Assembly: GCA_001632435.1 (NCBI GenBank)
Contig: KV424082.1
Location: 1-64,000, forward strand
Direction of reading: 5' to 3'
DNA from: Calocera cornea HHB12733
Lineage: Eukaryota > Basidiomycota > Dacrymycetes > Dacrymycetales > Dacrymycetaceae
DNA length: 64,000 nt
Shown here: positions 47,374 to 58,117 of the stretch, in pieces
Layout: every line of letters begins with the position of its first letter
Position numbering within the stretch: the first letter of the stretch is position 1
The notes under the pieces: generated by a model
Seen by the model: only the letters and a program-made list of their open reading frames with translations
Databases searched by the model: none
Told to the model about the DNA's origin: nothing
Translations under genes and position numbers: made by a program

Positions 47374-47523
47374 ATTATATGTCGTGACTTGTGGGTGGGC
47401 TTGTGGACGGCCGGAACGAGGGACGGCGGAGACCCTCGAAACGCGTTTGCTCGCTTTCCAGTTACTCGCGTTCACGTCCTCGTATCCAGATACCTCAGTC
47501 AGCTCCAACCTGCAACCCCAAAG

Positions 47524-48198
47524 ATGTCTTCCCAGCAACGCTACCCCTCCAGCCTCTCCCGCACGCCCATCAGTGCTGCGCACTCTCCACCACCATCTCC
47601 CAGCGCAGCATCCTTTGCGTCGCGCCCTGCCACCCCGCCGGTGAAGTCGCCAGATGGCAACACTCCTGCACGACGATCACCGCTTCCCCGCAAGGTCTCT
47701 GCAGGAGGCGGCGGAGCGAGAGACCTGCTGAGGAAGCACTATGGGCTCGGACTCGCATCTGCGAATGCGAGTGCGTCCAACTTTCCAATACCCGGAAAGG
47801 AGAAGGATCAGCCGAAGATAGATCCGATGGATATCGACAGTCCCGCTTTCGACGCGCATCTATACTACTCGACTTTGATTTCGACCAGCACGCTCCCTGT
47901 ACTGTTGGCCAAGGAGAATGAGCTTATGGGTGAGATAAGGACACTGGACGCGGAGAGGCAGAGCTTGGTGTACAATCATCACCACGAGTTGATCGCTGCA
48001 AGTGATACCATCAAAGCCGTATGCCATTCTTCTGCATATATGCATGCGGTCAGATCTGACCTTTCGGCGCAGATGAAGAGACGCGCCGAAGGCTTGGATT
48101 CATCGCTAGACACGCTCAAGGCCGCATTTTCTGAAATCTCGCGACTAGGCGCCGAGCTGTCGACGTCTGACAGAGAACGCAAGGAGGGCAATGCATAA
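47524..48198 (+). CDS. VPS51: Vps51-type subunit of the GARP tethering complex
   Basis: Vps51 links the GARP complex to the Golgi t-SNARE Tlg1 for endosome-to-Golgi transport. A single exon of 224 residues begins with a Ser/Pro-rich stretch (about 1-55). The family block follows: 'DLLRKHYGLG', then 'DPMDIDSPAFDAHLYYSTLI', 'LPVLLAKENELMGEIRTLD' and 'ERQSLVYNHHHELIAASDTI'. The rest is coiled coil ('LDSSLDTLKAAFSEISRLG'). Fungal Vps51 proteins are short, so the length is normal. The stop is only 32 bp from the stop of the converging gene. Confidence 0.85.
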   Translation: MSSQQRYPSSLSRTPISAAHSPPPSPSAASFASRPATPPVKSPDGNTPARRSPLPRKVSAGGGGARDLLRKHYGLGLASANASASNFPIPGKEKDQPKIDPMDIDSPAFDAHLYYSTLISTSTLPVLLAKENELMGEIRTLDAERQSLVYNHHHELIAASDTIKAVCHSSAYMHAVRSDLSAQMKRRAEGLDSSLDTLKAAFSEISRLGAELSTSDRERKEGNA

Positions 48199-48230
48199 TC
48201 AAGTGTCTAGGATATATCGTGCAAAAGGGG

Positions 48231-49533
48231 TCATGACATCTCCACGTCCTCATCCGCGTCCTCATCCGCGTCCTCATCCAACCACTCGTCGCCATCCTCC
48301 GCATCGCCAGCCGGTTCATCCTCTTCCAGCGGAGTGGCATGCACACCAAGTGCCTCCAACTCCCTTAGCAGTTCTTGCACATGCTGCAAGAGCTGCTCAT
48401 CGGGATGCTGCTGTTCCGTATGCAACAGCAGGCACGTATCGAGGCAATCCCGAGCGTCGCGTAGCATGTCATCCTTTGTCATGTCTTCCCAAGGCTTCTG
48501 GGGTGCTTCCTCCTGCGCCATCAGCCAGAAACACCACCCTTCAAGGTACCACGCTTCTACTTCTTGGTCGTCCATCTCGAGGGTGCGGGATATGGAAGAT
48601 AGGGCGAGGTCAAACAGTTGCAGCTCGAGACCAAGGCGGGCGAAGGAGAGCAAGGTCGGTGGAATAGGATGCGATGGCGAATCTAATCGACGTAGTTAGC
48701 CAACTTGTCATTCAAGGATTACATATACAAACCTGCTGCGATTTCTTCCCACATCGACCACACTTTTCGCACGCACTGCTCTGCGTCATCTGGTCGCTGT
48801 TGGCTCATGCGTACGCTGGCAAAGGATAGTAGAGCTTCGGTATTGTTCGGGTCTGTTTCCAGTGCTTGACGAAGTATTTCCTCGCATGACGACTCTGCTT
48901 CTGGCTCAAAGCTAGATAGCAATTTAGGGAAGCGAGGTTGAGGTTGAGGGCCAGTACATACCATAGATCCGTCATCCAAATATCGACCATACTGCAGCAT
49001 GCCCGGACGACCATTTTTCTCGTTTCATCCTCTTCCTCCTCCAGCATCTGGGCGGTCTTGTCCGATCGCTCCTTCCCTTTTGCCCCCAACTTTGCGACGA
49101 GTGCCAGCACAGCGGTCTCATAGTGTTTCAAAGCGGTTCTTGGGTCATCGTCTGAGAAAAGTTGTGCCAGATACAGATGTGCTGAAGGAGGTGCCGGTTT
49201 CGGCGCAGTTGTAGACGGCGGTACCAGAGACAGGAAGATTTCCTTTGCCTTGTCCACATCTCCGTTCTCCATCTCCACAACACCCTTCAGTTCCCTCGCC
49301 TCTACGTTCTCCCCGTCCCGTTCAAGCACCCGGTCAACGAATTGGCGGGCAAGGTCATAGTCACCTTGCACGACCAGCTCCTGGGCTTTGTCGACGAGCG
49401 CCTCGATGGTCGGTGCTGGTTTTTTGGCCGTCTTGGTCGCACCCTTCTGTGAAAGAGAAGCGATAGAGGGCCCATCGGGCAACTTCGACGACATAAGCCG
49501 CGTTGAGCGCGACCTTTTCTTGGTTCGGGCCAT
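48231..49533 (-). CDS. ACL4: TPR assembly chaperone Acl4 for ribosomal protein L4
   Basis: Acl4 binds nascent Rpl4 and escorts it to the nucleus. The start ATG encodes 'MARTKKRSRSTRLMSSKLP', a basic N terminus. TPR-like helices follow: 'LVDKAQELVVQGDYDLARQF', 'HLYLAQLFSDDDPRTALKHYE', 'LRQALETDPNNTEALLSFA' and 'EAWYLEGWCFWLM'. The protein ends in a strongly acidic tail ('DEWLDEDADEDADEDVEMS') made by a short repeated DNA unit. Exon joins near 48700 and 48930 have standard signals. The order of TPRs, the length of about 400 residues and the acidic end fit Acl4; another TPR protein cannot be fully excluded. Confidence 0.75.
48238..48285. repeat. 12-bp tandem repeat coding the acidic tail of Acl4
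   Basis: CGTCCTCATCCG recurs about three times in 48244-48278. On the coding strand this gives repeated Asp-Glu-Asp-Ala. Such in-frame repeats readily vary in copy number between strains. Confidence 0.7.
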
Positions 49534-49732
49534 GTTGACGGATGTACTGCAGAGCAAAGTCGCTAGGGACTACAAGGCCAAGCAAAGGAGAACCTGGAGA
49601 AAATTGATTCCGAGCGCCGGCATAATTGGGCTGTAACGTCTCGTCGCGAGCGCGCACCGCATCGGTGCACGGCAATGCACGTCGTTGTTTGAACTCGCAC
49701 GACCGCACTCTCTGCACTACCCATCTTCCCCA

Positions 49733-51187
49733 ATGCCAGAGAATGGTCACCCGTTCAGCATATTGACAACGCGCTCGCTTCTCTTCATGCTTATCTTCGC
49801 CTGCTTCACTTTCTATCTCTTCTTCCGGACCCCTGCGGCTGGCGCTCACCGGCAACAGATCGTACATCATGATCCAGTATCACCGAGCTATGTGAAGAAG
49901 ATTGTAGCTGTTGGAGATTTGCATGGGGATCTGAGGAACGCACAGAAAGTGCTGAGGATGAGCGGGGTGATAGACAGTTTCGGGGACTGGAGTGGAGAGG
50001 TGGACGTGTTGGTGCAGACGGGGGATATCATTGATCGGTGCGTATATGCGTGTATTGGGTAACGCTTATAGTGCTAACCGCTGTGCAGAGGTGATGATAC
50101 GATCTCATTGTTCCGATACATGGACACGTTGCGGGGGCAGGCAGGTGCGATGGGAGGGGAGGTCCTGTCGATGATGGGGAATCATGAGTGGATGTGAGTT
50201 CTGTAGTATCCTGCTTGTATTCGGCTGACAATCAATGCTCTTTTGCTAGGAACGTAATAGGTTGGTCCCCATTTGAAACTCTTCATTAACACTGCTGACC
50301 ATTCTGCAGGAGACTGGAGGTGAATCTCATCCCCGTGCGCCTGAAGAGGCGTTTCTCACTGCTAGCAGATATGTCCTACCCTCCGAAATCAAAACGTTTG
50401 GCAGTGTACAAGCCCGCCAACGAGCTCTTTCGTCCCAAGGCTGGCTGGGAAGCACGTGGTGGTCGAACTACACGCTGACAACCCGATTGCCGCTGCACCC
50501 CATGCTCGGACCACCAAACACCGATTACAGCCCGCTTTCCTCCATCCCATCCTCCATCTCACATTCTGCACTCTCCTTCGTGCATGGGGGATTATCACCG
50601 TCATTTTCGTCCCTGACGCCGTACCCAAGCCGGCCGAATGCCGTTGCCCGGAGCTTGTTGCACAAGCTGCTCACGCGACACCCATCGCCGCTTCCGCATC
50701 CTCCGAACCCGTACCCTGGTCTGCCACCGGACGCCACCGAGGAGGAACATGAGCTGTATGGTGGTGACGGACCGCTATGGTACCGAGGATGGGCTCTCGG
50801 AACCGAGCGTGAGGTGTGTGGGCATGTGGATGACGTGCTGGAGAAGATAGGCGCCAGGAGGCTCATTATGGGACATACACCCACTTTCACGGTATGCTGG
50901 CATACGCTCCCATACGATCCAGGCTAACAGGTTCGAAGAACATCGTATCTCGTTGTGATGGCAAGATCATAATTATTGACACAGGCATATCACATGCCTA
51001 CGGTGGTGTCCTTTCGGCCCTAGCGATCCATTACACCCTGACTCCGAATTCGACCACCTACGATTTCGAGAGTGGAACGCAGGAGTACATTGAGCGCGAG
51101 GTCGTCAGTGCGGTGTATGAGTGGAAGAACGAAGTGCTCCTGGACGACCGGCGAGCTGTCCGAGGGTGGTGGGAAGGGTGGGACTGA
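49733..51187 (+). CDS. Membrane-anchored PPP-type metallophosphatase (Shewanella-like)
   Basis: This is a calcineurin-like phosphoesterase with one N-terminal membrane anchor, 'SLLFMLIFACFTFYLFF' at about residues 14-31. The metal motifs are 'VAVGDLHGDLRNAQ', 'VLVQTGDIIDRG', 'LSMMGNHEWM', 'LSFVHGGLSP' and 'LIMGHTPTFT', in the order of PPP enzymes. 'CDGKIIIIDTGIS' follows the last His. The absence of regulatory domains and the spacing fit the Shewanella-like phosphatases found in fungi and plants. The N-terminal anchor predicts that the enzyme acts in the secretory pathway lumen or outside the cell. Six or more exons; the middle ones are small. Confidence 0.85.
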
Positions 51188-51752
51188 TGTAGGAGTTTGT
51201 ACGATAAACCTCAGATGACTCGTGTTTCCTCCATATGATGTCAAATGACTAGGTTTCGGACGAACGTCCTGAATGACTGGTTCGACGCCCGACGGAGCCG
51301 ACACGCGTCTCGGACACAGTAGGCCGCCGCCTGGTCTGCGGTCAGAGGTTGACGTGAAACACTGCTTGGCCAGCCCAAATCTTATCTGATTGGGAGTGGC
51401 GGTGCACCATGGGCCGGATTCCCATAATTCCCGCGCAGACGGCCGCCGAGCCCGTGGGAGCCGAAGGGCACTCATGGGTGCCCGTCTCATCGGCGGGCCC
51501 TCATTTCCCGCCATGTCCCATCTTCATTGTGCAACGGGCTGGGGCGGGGACACGCCGGCGGGCCGCGAACTGGTTTCTCTACTGGACGCCGCTCGGTTCT
51601 GTGGACTCGCCCTGTGTTTGCTCAGGGGCCCAGGGCAGAGCAGGGTTTAACTGTCAACCTCGGCCCATGTAAATGACGGTGGATAGAAAAGTCGACAGCG
51701 ACAGCCTACTTTTGAAAGCTCCTTTCTTGCTGGGATCTACAACTAAACGAGC
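51188..51752. promoter_or_regulatory. Upstream region of the MFS transporter gene
   Basis: About 0.57 kb without a recognisable gene. The frames at 51390-51672 look open only because of base composition. I see no clear TATA or regulator motif. Confidence 0.4.
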
Positions 51753-53563
51753 ATGTCTGGACGCCTATCCCCCGTGTCTTTGGCTGAGCTGGGTCCCGCG
51801 GAGGTGCCAATACTGAACTCAGGGGACAAGGAAGCTTCTGAAGCGCCGGCAGCGGTGCCCAACCCTGACGGAATTGTGATCCCAGACGGTGGACTCCAAG
51901 CTTGGTGCACCGGTACGCATAGGCAATGCGCCGTTTCAGTGGTCGCTGACGCTGCGCGGTATGTCGCACATAGTCGCTGGCGCATGGCTCGTCTCCTTCT
52001 CCACCTTCGGCTACATGAACGCCTACGGCGTGTACCAATCCTACTACATCGAGACCCTCCTCCCATCTTACTCTCCCTCCGCCATCAGCTGGATCGGCAG
52101 TGTCCAGACGCTGCTCATGATGGGCACGGCGGGCATTGCCGGTAAGCTGCTGGACATGGGCTACTTTAGGTCGTTGATCATCACGGGCACGGTGATGTAC
52201 GTGGGGTGCATATTTGCACAAAGTGCGGCGCAAATGGACGGGTACTATCAGGTCTGCGCTCTACCCCTGATTCTGTAGTGTGGGATGAGTGCTGACGGAG
52301 TGTGGAGAAGGTCTTCCTCTCCCAAGGTCTGGGACAGGGCCTTGCAACGGGTATGCTCTACCTCCCCAGCATCGGGGTGATCGCGCACCACTTTAAGCGC
52401 CGGCGTGCAATGGCTATGGGGATGATTGTGATGGGCTCCTCGGTGGGGGGGATCGTCTTCCCCAGTCCGCCGTTCTCCCGTGCCCTCCAATCCGGAACTG
52501 ACTGATGTGCCCCAGTAATGCTGAACAACATCCTCCAGCGCTCGAGCTTCGCCTGGACAGTGCGCGCGGCAGGGTTCCTCGTCCTAGGATGCCTCGTCGC
52601 TGCCAACCTTCTCATGTCCACGCGGCTGCCGCCGGGGAAGACGAAGGATCAGGCGAGCGTGGTGGCCTTCTTCAAGGAGGCGCACTACGTTCTCTTCCTA
52701 GCAGGCATCTTTTTCGTCTTCTGGGGCGTGACGTTTCCATGTGAGCACCCGCAGTGCGTTGGGACGAGATACTGTAAAGGGATTGACAACGGTCGCAGTG
52801 TTCTACATCCAGCTCTTCGCAAGCCAGAAGATTTCGAACCAAAGCCTCACCTTCTACACTGTGGGTCCCCTCCTACCTCCCCTTTCTTGCGCCGCCCTAA
52901 CTGCGCCCAAGCTCTCAATAACCAACGCCGGCTCGATGCTCGGACGCACGGTGCCGAACCTCCTGGCGGACCGTGTAGGCTCCATGGTCCTCCTCGTCCC
53001 CTCAACCTTCGTCACGGGTGCACTGATCTTTGCGATGTTCGGGTGCACGTACGAGGGCGCTGTGGTCGTCTTCTGCATCTTGTGCGTGATCCTGAGCCCC
53101 CTTAGATGTTACTGTGCTGGTAGCCACTGACAAGGGTGCAGCTTCGGATTCTTCTCAGGCGCGTACATCGGCCTCATGCCGCCTGCCGTGGCGGATATGT
53201 CGAAAAGCTACGGGGAGATCGGGTACGCTCTCTTCCTGACCAACTTCATATCCCATCTAAGACAAGCCTCAGAGCCCGCATAGGTATAGGCATGAGCTTC
53301 ATGGGCCTCTCCGCCATGTCCGGCACGCCCATCGTGAGTGCGCTGATCGGCAGCGGGCCCGAGTTCGCCTGGTGGAAGGGGATCGTTTTCAGCGGGGTGC
53401 GTGCCTTCCCCTTTCTGGCCAAGCGATTGGGGGAGTCACGTCGCTGATTCGGAAATGAATGTAGGTGTTCGTCCTCGCTGGAGGGACCGCGATGGCTGTG
53501 GCGTGGTATCTGCAGCCGCCCAAGGTGGACTTGCACGCCCCTGCTGGAGCGGCGGTCCACTGA
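51753..53563 (+). CDS. MFS transporter, monocarboxylate (MCT/Mch) type
   Basis: This is a twelve-helix plasma- or vacuolar-membrane transporter. The N-terminal tail ends in the family motif 'PDGGLQAW', followed after the first intron by 'VAGAWLVSFSTFGYMNAYGV'. Other hallmarks are 'SAISWIGSVQTLLMMGTAG', 'QGLGQGLATGMLYLPSIGV', 'HHFKRRRAMAMGMIVMGSS', 'SITNAGSMLGRTVPNLLAD' and 'GFFSGAYIGLMPPAVADMS'. The first junction (donor at about 51912, acceptor at about 51973) restores the family's 'W-x-T-V-x-G' region. Eight or more exons; a few internal borders remain approximate. The substrate could be a monocarboxylate or riboflavin-like compound, but nothing in the sequence shows which. Confidence 0.85.
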
Positions 53564-54161
53564 TCGCGAAGAAGCACTCTACGTGATCTCACTTGTGCTG
53601 TAGTTAGCTGCAATGAAATGCAGATAATTTCCTCGTCCCCTACCCAAGAGATGGCAGGGGAGTCGGACCACCTTGCAGAAGTCGCCCGACTAGTGTCTCG
53701 GGAGCAGGGGCCCGTCCTCGTTATTATTCAACACCACAAAGTACGCAAGCAAGCTCGCATGCGCCACACCGTAAGGGATTAGGGGTTCAGGGCCCGTCAA
53801 CACCACCAGTCAACATTGCCTCACCCGAGATGCGTGGCCAAAACACGGCGAGACAACGTCATGTGGCTGTGCCCCTACGTCAATGACGTCCTCCGCCCCG
53901 CAAGGAATATGCGGGATGCAGTCAGGGTCGTCAGCGCCCGTCCCTCGTGCGCCCTTGTGCGAGGTGGGGCCGCCGTAATGTGCGGCCCCCTTTGTGCCCG
54001 CCGTCGGGGCAGGTGAGGAGCAGGTGAGCGGCCTATAAAGAGCGGCAGGTGGGAGCTCCGGTCGTGCCCCAGAAAATTCACTTGCCTCTCTCAGCGACCC
54101 TCCGCACCCAAATCACACCGAACCCGACCAACTTAGTACTTCTATACCAACAAGGCCCAAA
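53564..54161 (+). promoter_or_regulatory. Promoter region of the Asn-rich/coiled-coil gene
   Basis: This 0.6 kb contains a TATAAAG box at 54034-54040, followed by a CT-rich leader of about 120 nt before the ATG. An inverted repeat of 8 bp (GGGGCCGC at 53966-53973 and GCGGCCCC at 53982-53989) lies about 45 bp upstream of the TATA box. The layout is that of a strongly expressed or stress-regulated gene. Confidence 0.6.
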
Positions 54162-54784
54162 ATGCCGCTTTTCGGACACCGCCGCTCCGCTTCTCCCGCC
54201 ACTGCCGCCCCGGCGCCCACTACCACCGCGGCTGCCAACGACCCGGCCTACAACAACAACACGCGCAACACCGGTCGCAGCGGGTCCATCTTCTCGCGCA
54301 ACCGCAACAACAATGTCAACAATATTGATGACATCAACGGGTACAACAACGGGTACAACGGAAACAACGGGGTGCATCCCGCACACCAGATTGGCAACCA
54401 GAACGGTTATGCCGACGACGCCGAGCCTCGCCGCAGCGGGTCTGGTGGCAGCTTCTTCTCCCGCAGCAGCAGGAACGGCTCTGTCGAGTATGTTCATCCC
54501 AATCGCCCAGTTATGCAGTCTCCTGACCTTCTTCCAACAGCGGCAACAACATCCCCTCCTCCATGAACGACGCGCACAACAAGCTCGACGCCGCCGTCGC
54601 TTCCGAGCGTGCGGCCGATGCAGCGCTGCGTGATGCCCGCCTGGCCGTGCGCGACGCCCGCGACATGGTCGACCGCATCGAGCGCGAGGCGAGGCGCGAG
54701 GCCGACATGGCCGCTGCCAAGATGAAGGAAGCCAAGACGATGCGCAAGACTGCGGGCGGCCTCGGCAAGTTCGGCACTGCTTAA
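54162..54784 (+). CDS. Small Asn-rich protein with C-terminal charged coiled coil
   Basis: Exons 54162-54487 and 54541-54784 join in phase and give 189 residues. The N-terminal half is low-complexity and rich in Asn, Gly and Ser, with repeats such as 'NGYNNGYNGNNG' and two 'SGSxFSR' copies ('SGSIFSRN', 'SGGSFFSRS'). The C-terminal half is a single predicted long helix rich in Ala, Arg, Asp and Glu ('LRDARLAVRDARDMVDRIE'). No domain is recognised. The strong TATA box, the short CT-rich leader and AATAAA at about 54879 suggest high expression. I infer a structural or stress-related protein, without evidence of function. Confidence 0.7.
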
Positions 54785-56473
54785 CCACTTCGAGTCGCTG
54801 TCCGCTCCCCGACCTCTTCCCCCCTGTGTATCATTCTACGCCGACCATCCGCTACCGCGTCAAATATCCCTGCCTTGCCGAATAAAGCGACACACCCCCG
54901 CCGCAACCTATACCCGGACACGTGTCCTGCGCCTAGCGCCTATACTGATATTTTCCAACAATTCCCTACTGTTTCCTTTCACTGGATACACGCAGCGCGT
55001 CCCTTTTCTGTCCCCTGTTGACATTGTATGCCCCTTATGCGTACCTGCCTGTGGCATTATGCGAGACTGTAGCCATTGTATGACAAGACGTAATGAATGT
55101 TTATGAGAGTATAATGACATATTCGCGGAGCACTTGGATGCGCGATAAGAGCTGATGATGCGGGACCATGGCTGGCCGGTCGCTTCTTCCGAAACGGATC
55201 TGAGGCCGATAAGGGACCGCGCGTGATGTTCCGTGACGTGCGCACAGCTGCTCGTTTTCCGCACCTCGACCCTCCCTCCACTTTGCGGGAGATGCTGGGG
55301 CCTTCTATCGTGCTGTACGGTACAGTATCTGTCAACAGCTCGGGTCTGCGCCCGCAGCGTTTCCCGCAATTCTGGTCTGGAGACGAATTGCTGATCTGTG
55401 TGCCGTAACAGCTGTCAACAGCTCGGGTATGCCCAGCCTGGAGCTCCGGGCGCCTCCTCGAGGGCCGCCGAAAGAGGCTCGTTCCTTCACATACGCTGAC
55501 ATCAATGCGTCTTTCTAGGGCATTCGAACAGCACTAGGGCGCCGCGATTCCTACTCGACTTCCAATGACTTTGTCTAATGACTTCAGACGTTCATCCGCA
55601 CTTGAAAGAGGGTGAGACTCGATCAATGAACGAACGATTTACACACTGAATGACTCAGCCTCCGTCATCCCGTGTGCTCTACAGCCTCGTGTTGACAGCG
55701 TCTATGGGTCGCGCTGGAAGATGGCCCAGGCGTGCGCGTTCGATATTAGAGTGTGTGATGAAAGACCCAACAAAGGCTGCCCTGTGATCCAAGCCCTGCC
55801 TCCGGACGCTGCGCGCCGCCCACCGCGGCGGATCTGTGACTTCCGTTGTACATTCAGCGCAACCTGTATCTGCTTCGCCGGAGGAAGGCTGCTTCGTATC
55901 TACTGCCAGTGGGGGGCACACAAGGCGGAATTGAACAGCATCGCTGACGGCCCACAGTGCCATTATTTTGCTAGTATCACATTCCCCGGGAGAGGGCGGG
56001 CTTCTTACTAACTATCGATTGTGAAGGGCATTGCAGGCTTATCAATGTCTTATATTCTGTTCGTATAGCATAGACTTGCTGGTATGAGTTCACCCTTGCA
56101 ACTTGCGCCGCAAAGCGTGCCCGTCAACCGCACACTTTGCCCCAGCCCGCTGTGGCTACCCCTAGGAGGAGCAACCCTGTTTCAGATACTTCAGTCGATT
56201 GAGATTATCTTTCGCGCTTAAACAGCGCAACTTGAGATTATCCCACGACGTTTAAGAGCGGCGCCTTAGGGTTATCTGACATGGATAATCCTTCGATTAT
56301 CCCACCACACAAGGCAACATTGCGCGCAAACGTGGACAAGCAGAGCAAAATTGGCATTAGGATCATATGGACAGACACAGAGCGCTAGGCTACATAGAAA
56401 AAACTAATCTGCACGTTGTTAGTCACAATCAAACGTGAAAAGGCCAAACATACCATTGAGAGAGAGGGAACGT
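54785..56473. other. Gene-poor 1.7-kb interval with short repeats
   Basis: No gene is recognised. The 17-mer CTGTCAACAGCTCGGGT occurs at 55329-55345 and again at 55412-55428. GATTATC motifs recur at 56203, 56236 and 56295, the last facing GGATAATCC at 56283-56291. An open frame at 55721-56011 has no domain. The stretch is the transition from the gene-dense part to the transposon-bearing end. Confidence 0.5.
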
Positions 56474-57199
56474 TCAGAACGTGAACCCGGGGAACAACTT
56501 GCCGCACGACACCAGGTTCAAGATCTTCTTGAATAGGCCCCACCAGTCGGTGCCCGTATTGCCCGCCTGCTGCTGGTTCTGGAACGTGAAGGGGGAGTTA
56601 ATGAACGCAACGGGCGGGGGAGGGTTCGATCCCATCGAAGCTGAGGGCGGGTACCCGTACGTCACTACAACGCGCATCAGCTGCAGTCAACGTGAAGGGA
56701 AGAAATCGTGCGCACGTCCAGAGCTCGCCGGTCCGGTCTGGGCGTACAGGATCCTGCGGTCCACGTCTTCCAAGACGTTCTCCGCACGCCTCACGGCCTC
56801 GCGAGTCACGTTCATCCTGTCGGACGCAGCCAAGGTCGCTTGGTACTGCGCGATTGAACCGGTGTAGGCAGAATGTTCGATCGACCAATGTTCGAAAGCG
56901 ATCTGGTAAGCGAGTTGCGCCGCCTGAAGCTCCTGACGGGCGCTTGAGAGCTCCACTCCGAGGGAGACCAAGGCGGCCGCGACGTTGATCGAGGTGGGAG
57001 GCGATGCTGCGTAGAACACGGTCGGAGAAGGGGTCGACGTTGTAGGAGGGGGAGCCGGCGCAACGTTCAGGTTAAACGAGATAGACTGGGGCTGATGGCC
57101 GTGTATACCAGAGGCCGTGACCGCGGCGGAGACGTTACCTCCAGAGCTGTCGACGGAGGGGAAGGGGGCAGTAGGCGCGCGGATGACGTGACTGTCCAT
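56474..57199 (-). CDS. Hypothetical protein, Ala/Ser-rich helical core
   Basis: Exons 56716-57199 and 56474-56664 flank a 51-nt intron with GT-AG borders in phase and give 224 residues. Residues 1-75 are Ser/Thr/Pro-rich. Residues about 75-150 form one long amphipathic helix ('VELSSARQELQAAQLAYQIA', 'REAVRRAENVLEDVDRRIL'). The tail contains 'QNQQQAGNTGTDWWGLFKK' and ends 'GKLFPGFTF'. No signal peptide or known domain is visible. I do not recognise it; lineage restriction is likely. Confidence 0.6.
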
Positions 57200-58117
57200 G
57201 ATGCTGGATGGACGTGGATATGTGAGACAGTTGGGAGTGGGAGAGGTGTGCCGTTTAGGAAGAACATTCGCGAGTCAGGAGAGGTCGGGCAGCCGGCGAG
57301 GGCAGGAGGACGGACGACGAGGACGCGCTGAAGGCCGTCTGGCACGGGACCAAATTATTCGCGGCGCATCAGGGCTCTGCACGGCCACGCGTTTGTGGGG
57401 ACCCCACGTGCAGCGGGGGTAAAGCCACACAGCCACACGTGCCCGTCTCAGGCCCCCAACGTGTTTTGGCCCCCACAACGTCCTGTAATGCGGCGAATCA
57501 ACGTCTATGCAGATGCCGAATCCATCGACAGCGTACCTCTACGGCGAAACAGCTGATACTGCCCCTCTTGAACCACGATTCCACGTTATGTGAGGACGAA
57601 CATGGGACGTTAGGGCGCTGGAGACGTGTTTTCGCACTGGGCCGGCTTCGCTGCACCCAGCCCTAGCCGCAAGGAGGTCGACATCGCCTTGAATCAACCA
57701 GTGTGTGGACATTTGGACTTGTGTATGCGCATGGATGTCGTAGACGTTGACAGACGTTGAAATAAAACAACGTTGAACCCCATAGGAGCTAGAGGGTGGT
57801 GGGTCGGGTCTAAGCAAAGGGGACGACAGCGAAGCGAGCAGGACACGTCTAATACGCTGTGGAATTGGCTCCGTCCCCTTATCCAATCACAAGCCTCACA
57901 GCCACTTCTGGAGGCGGGGCTAAATGACGTGTTTCTTCTGATCAAAAGAAAATTTAAGAGGTGGGGACCCTGATAACTTCGAATTGGTGCTCGGCCGGAA
58001 CCCAGACCAAGCGTAACCCATCAATTATGCTACTGAAGTAGTGAAAACGTTTGGAAAGGAGTGGACGGACAGCACAGCAATCCAGTAATCTACAGATGGG
58101 AAACAATGCACAGCTTC
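57200..58117. other. Interval at the edge of the transposon region
   Basis: About 0.9 kb without a recognisable gene. GTGGGGACC appears at 57393 and again at about 57961. From about 57700 rightward the sequence is enriched in ACGTTG/CAACGT, a feature that continues through the KDZ region. The left boundary of the element may lie here, but no terminal inverted repeat is obvious by eye. Confidence 0.4.

Noticed and set aside
55721..56011. 96-codon plus-strand frame in the gene-poor interval
   Set aside because: No recognisable motif and no coding bias; probably chance.
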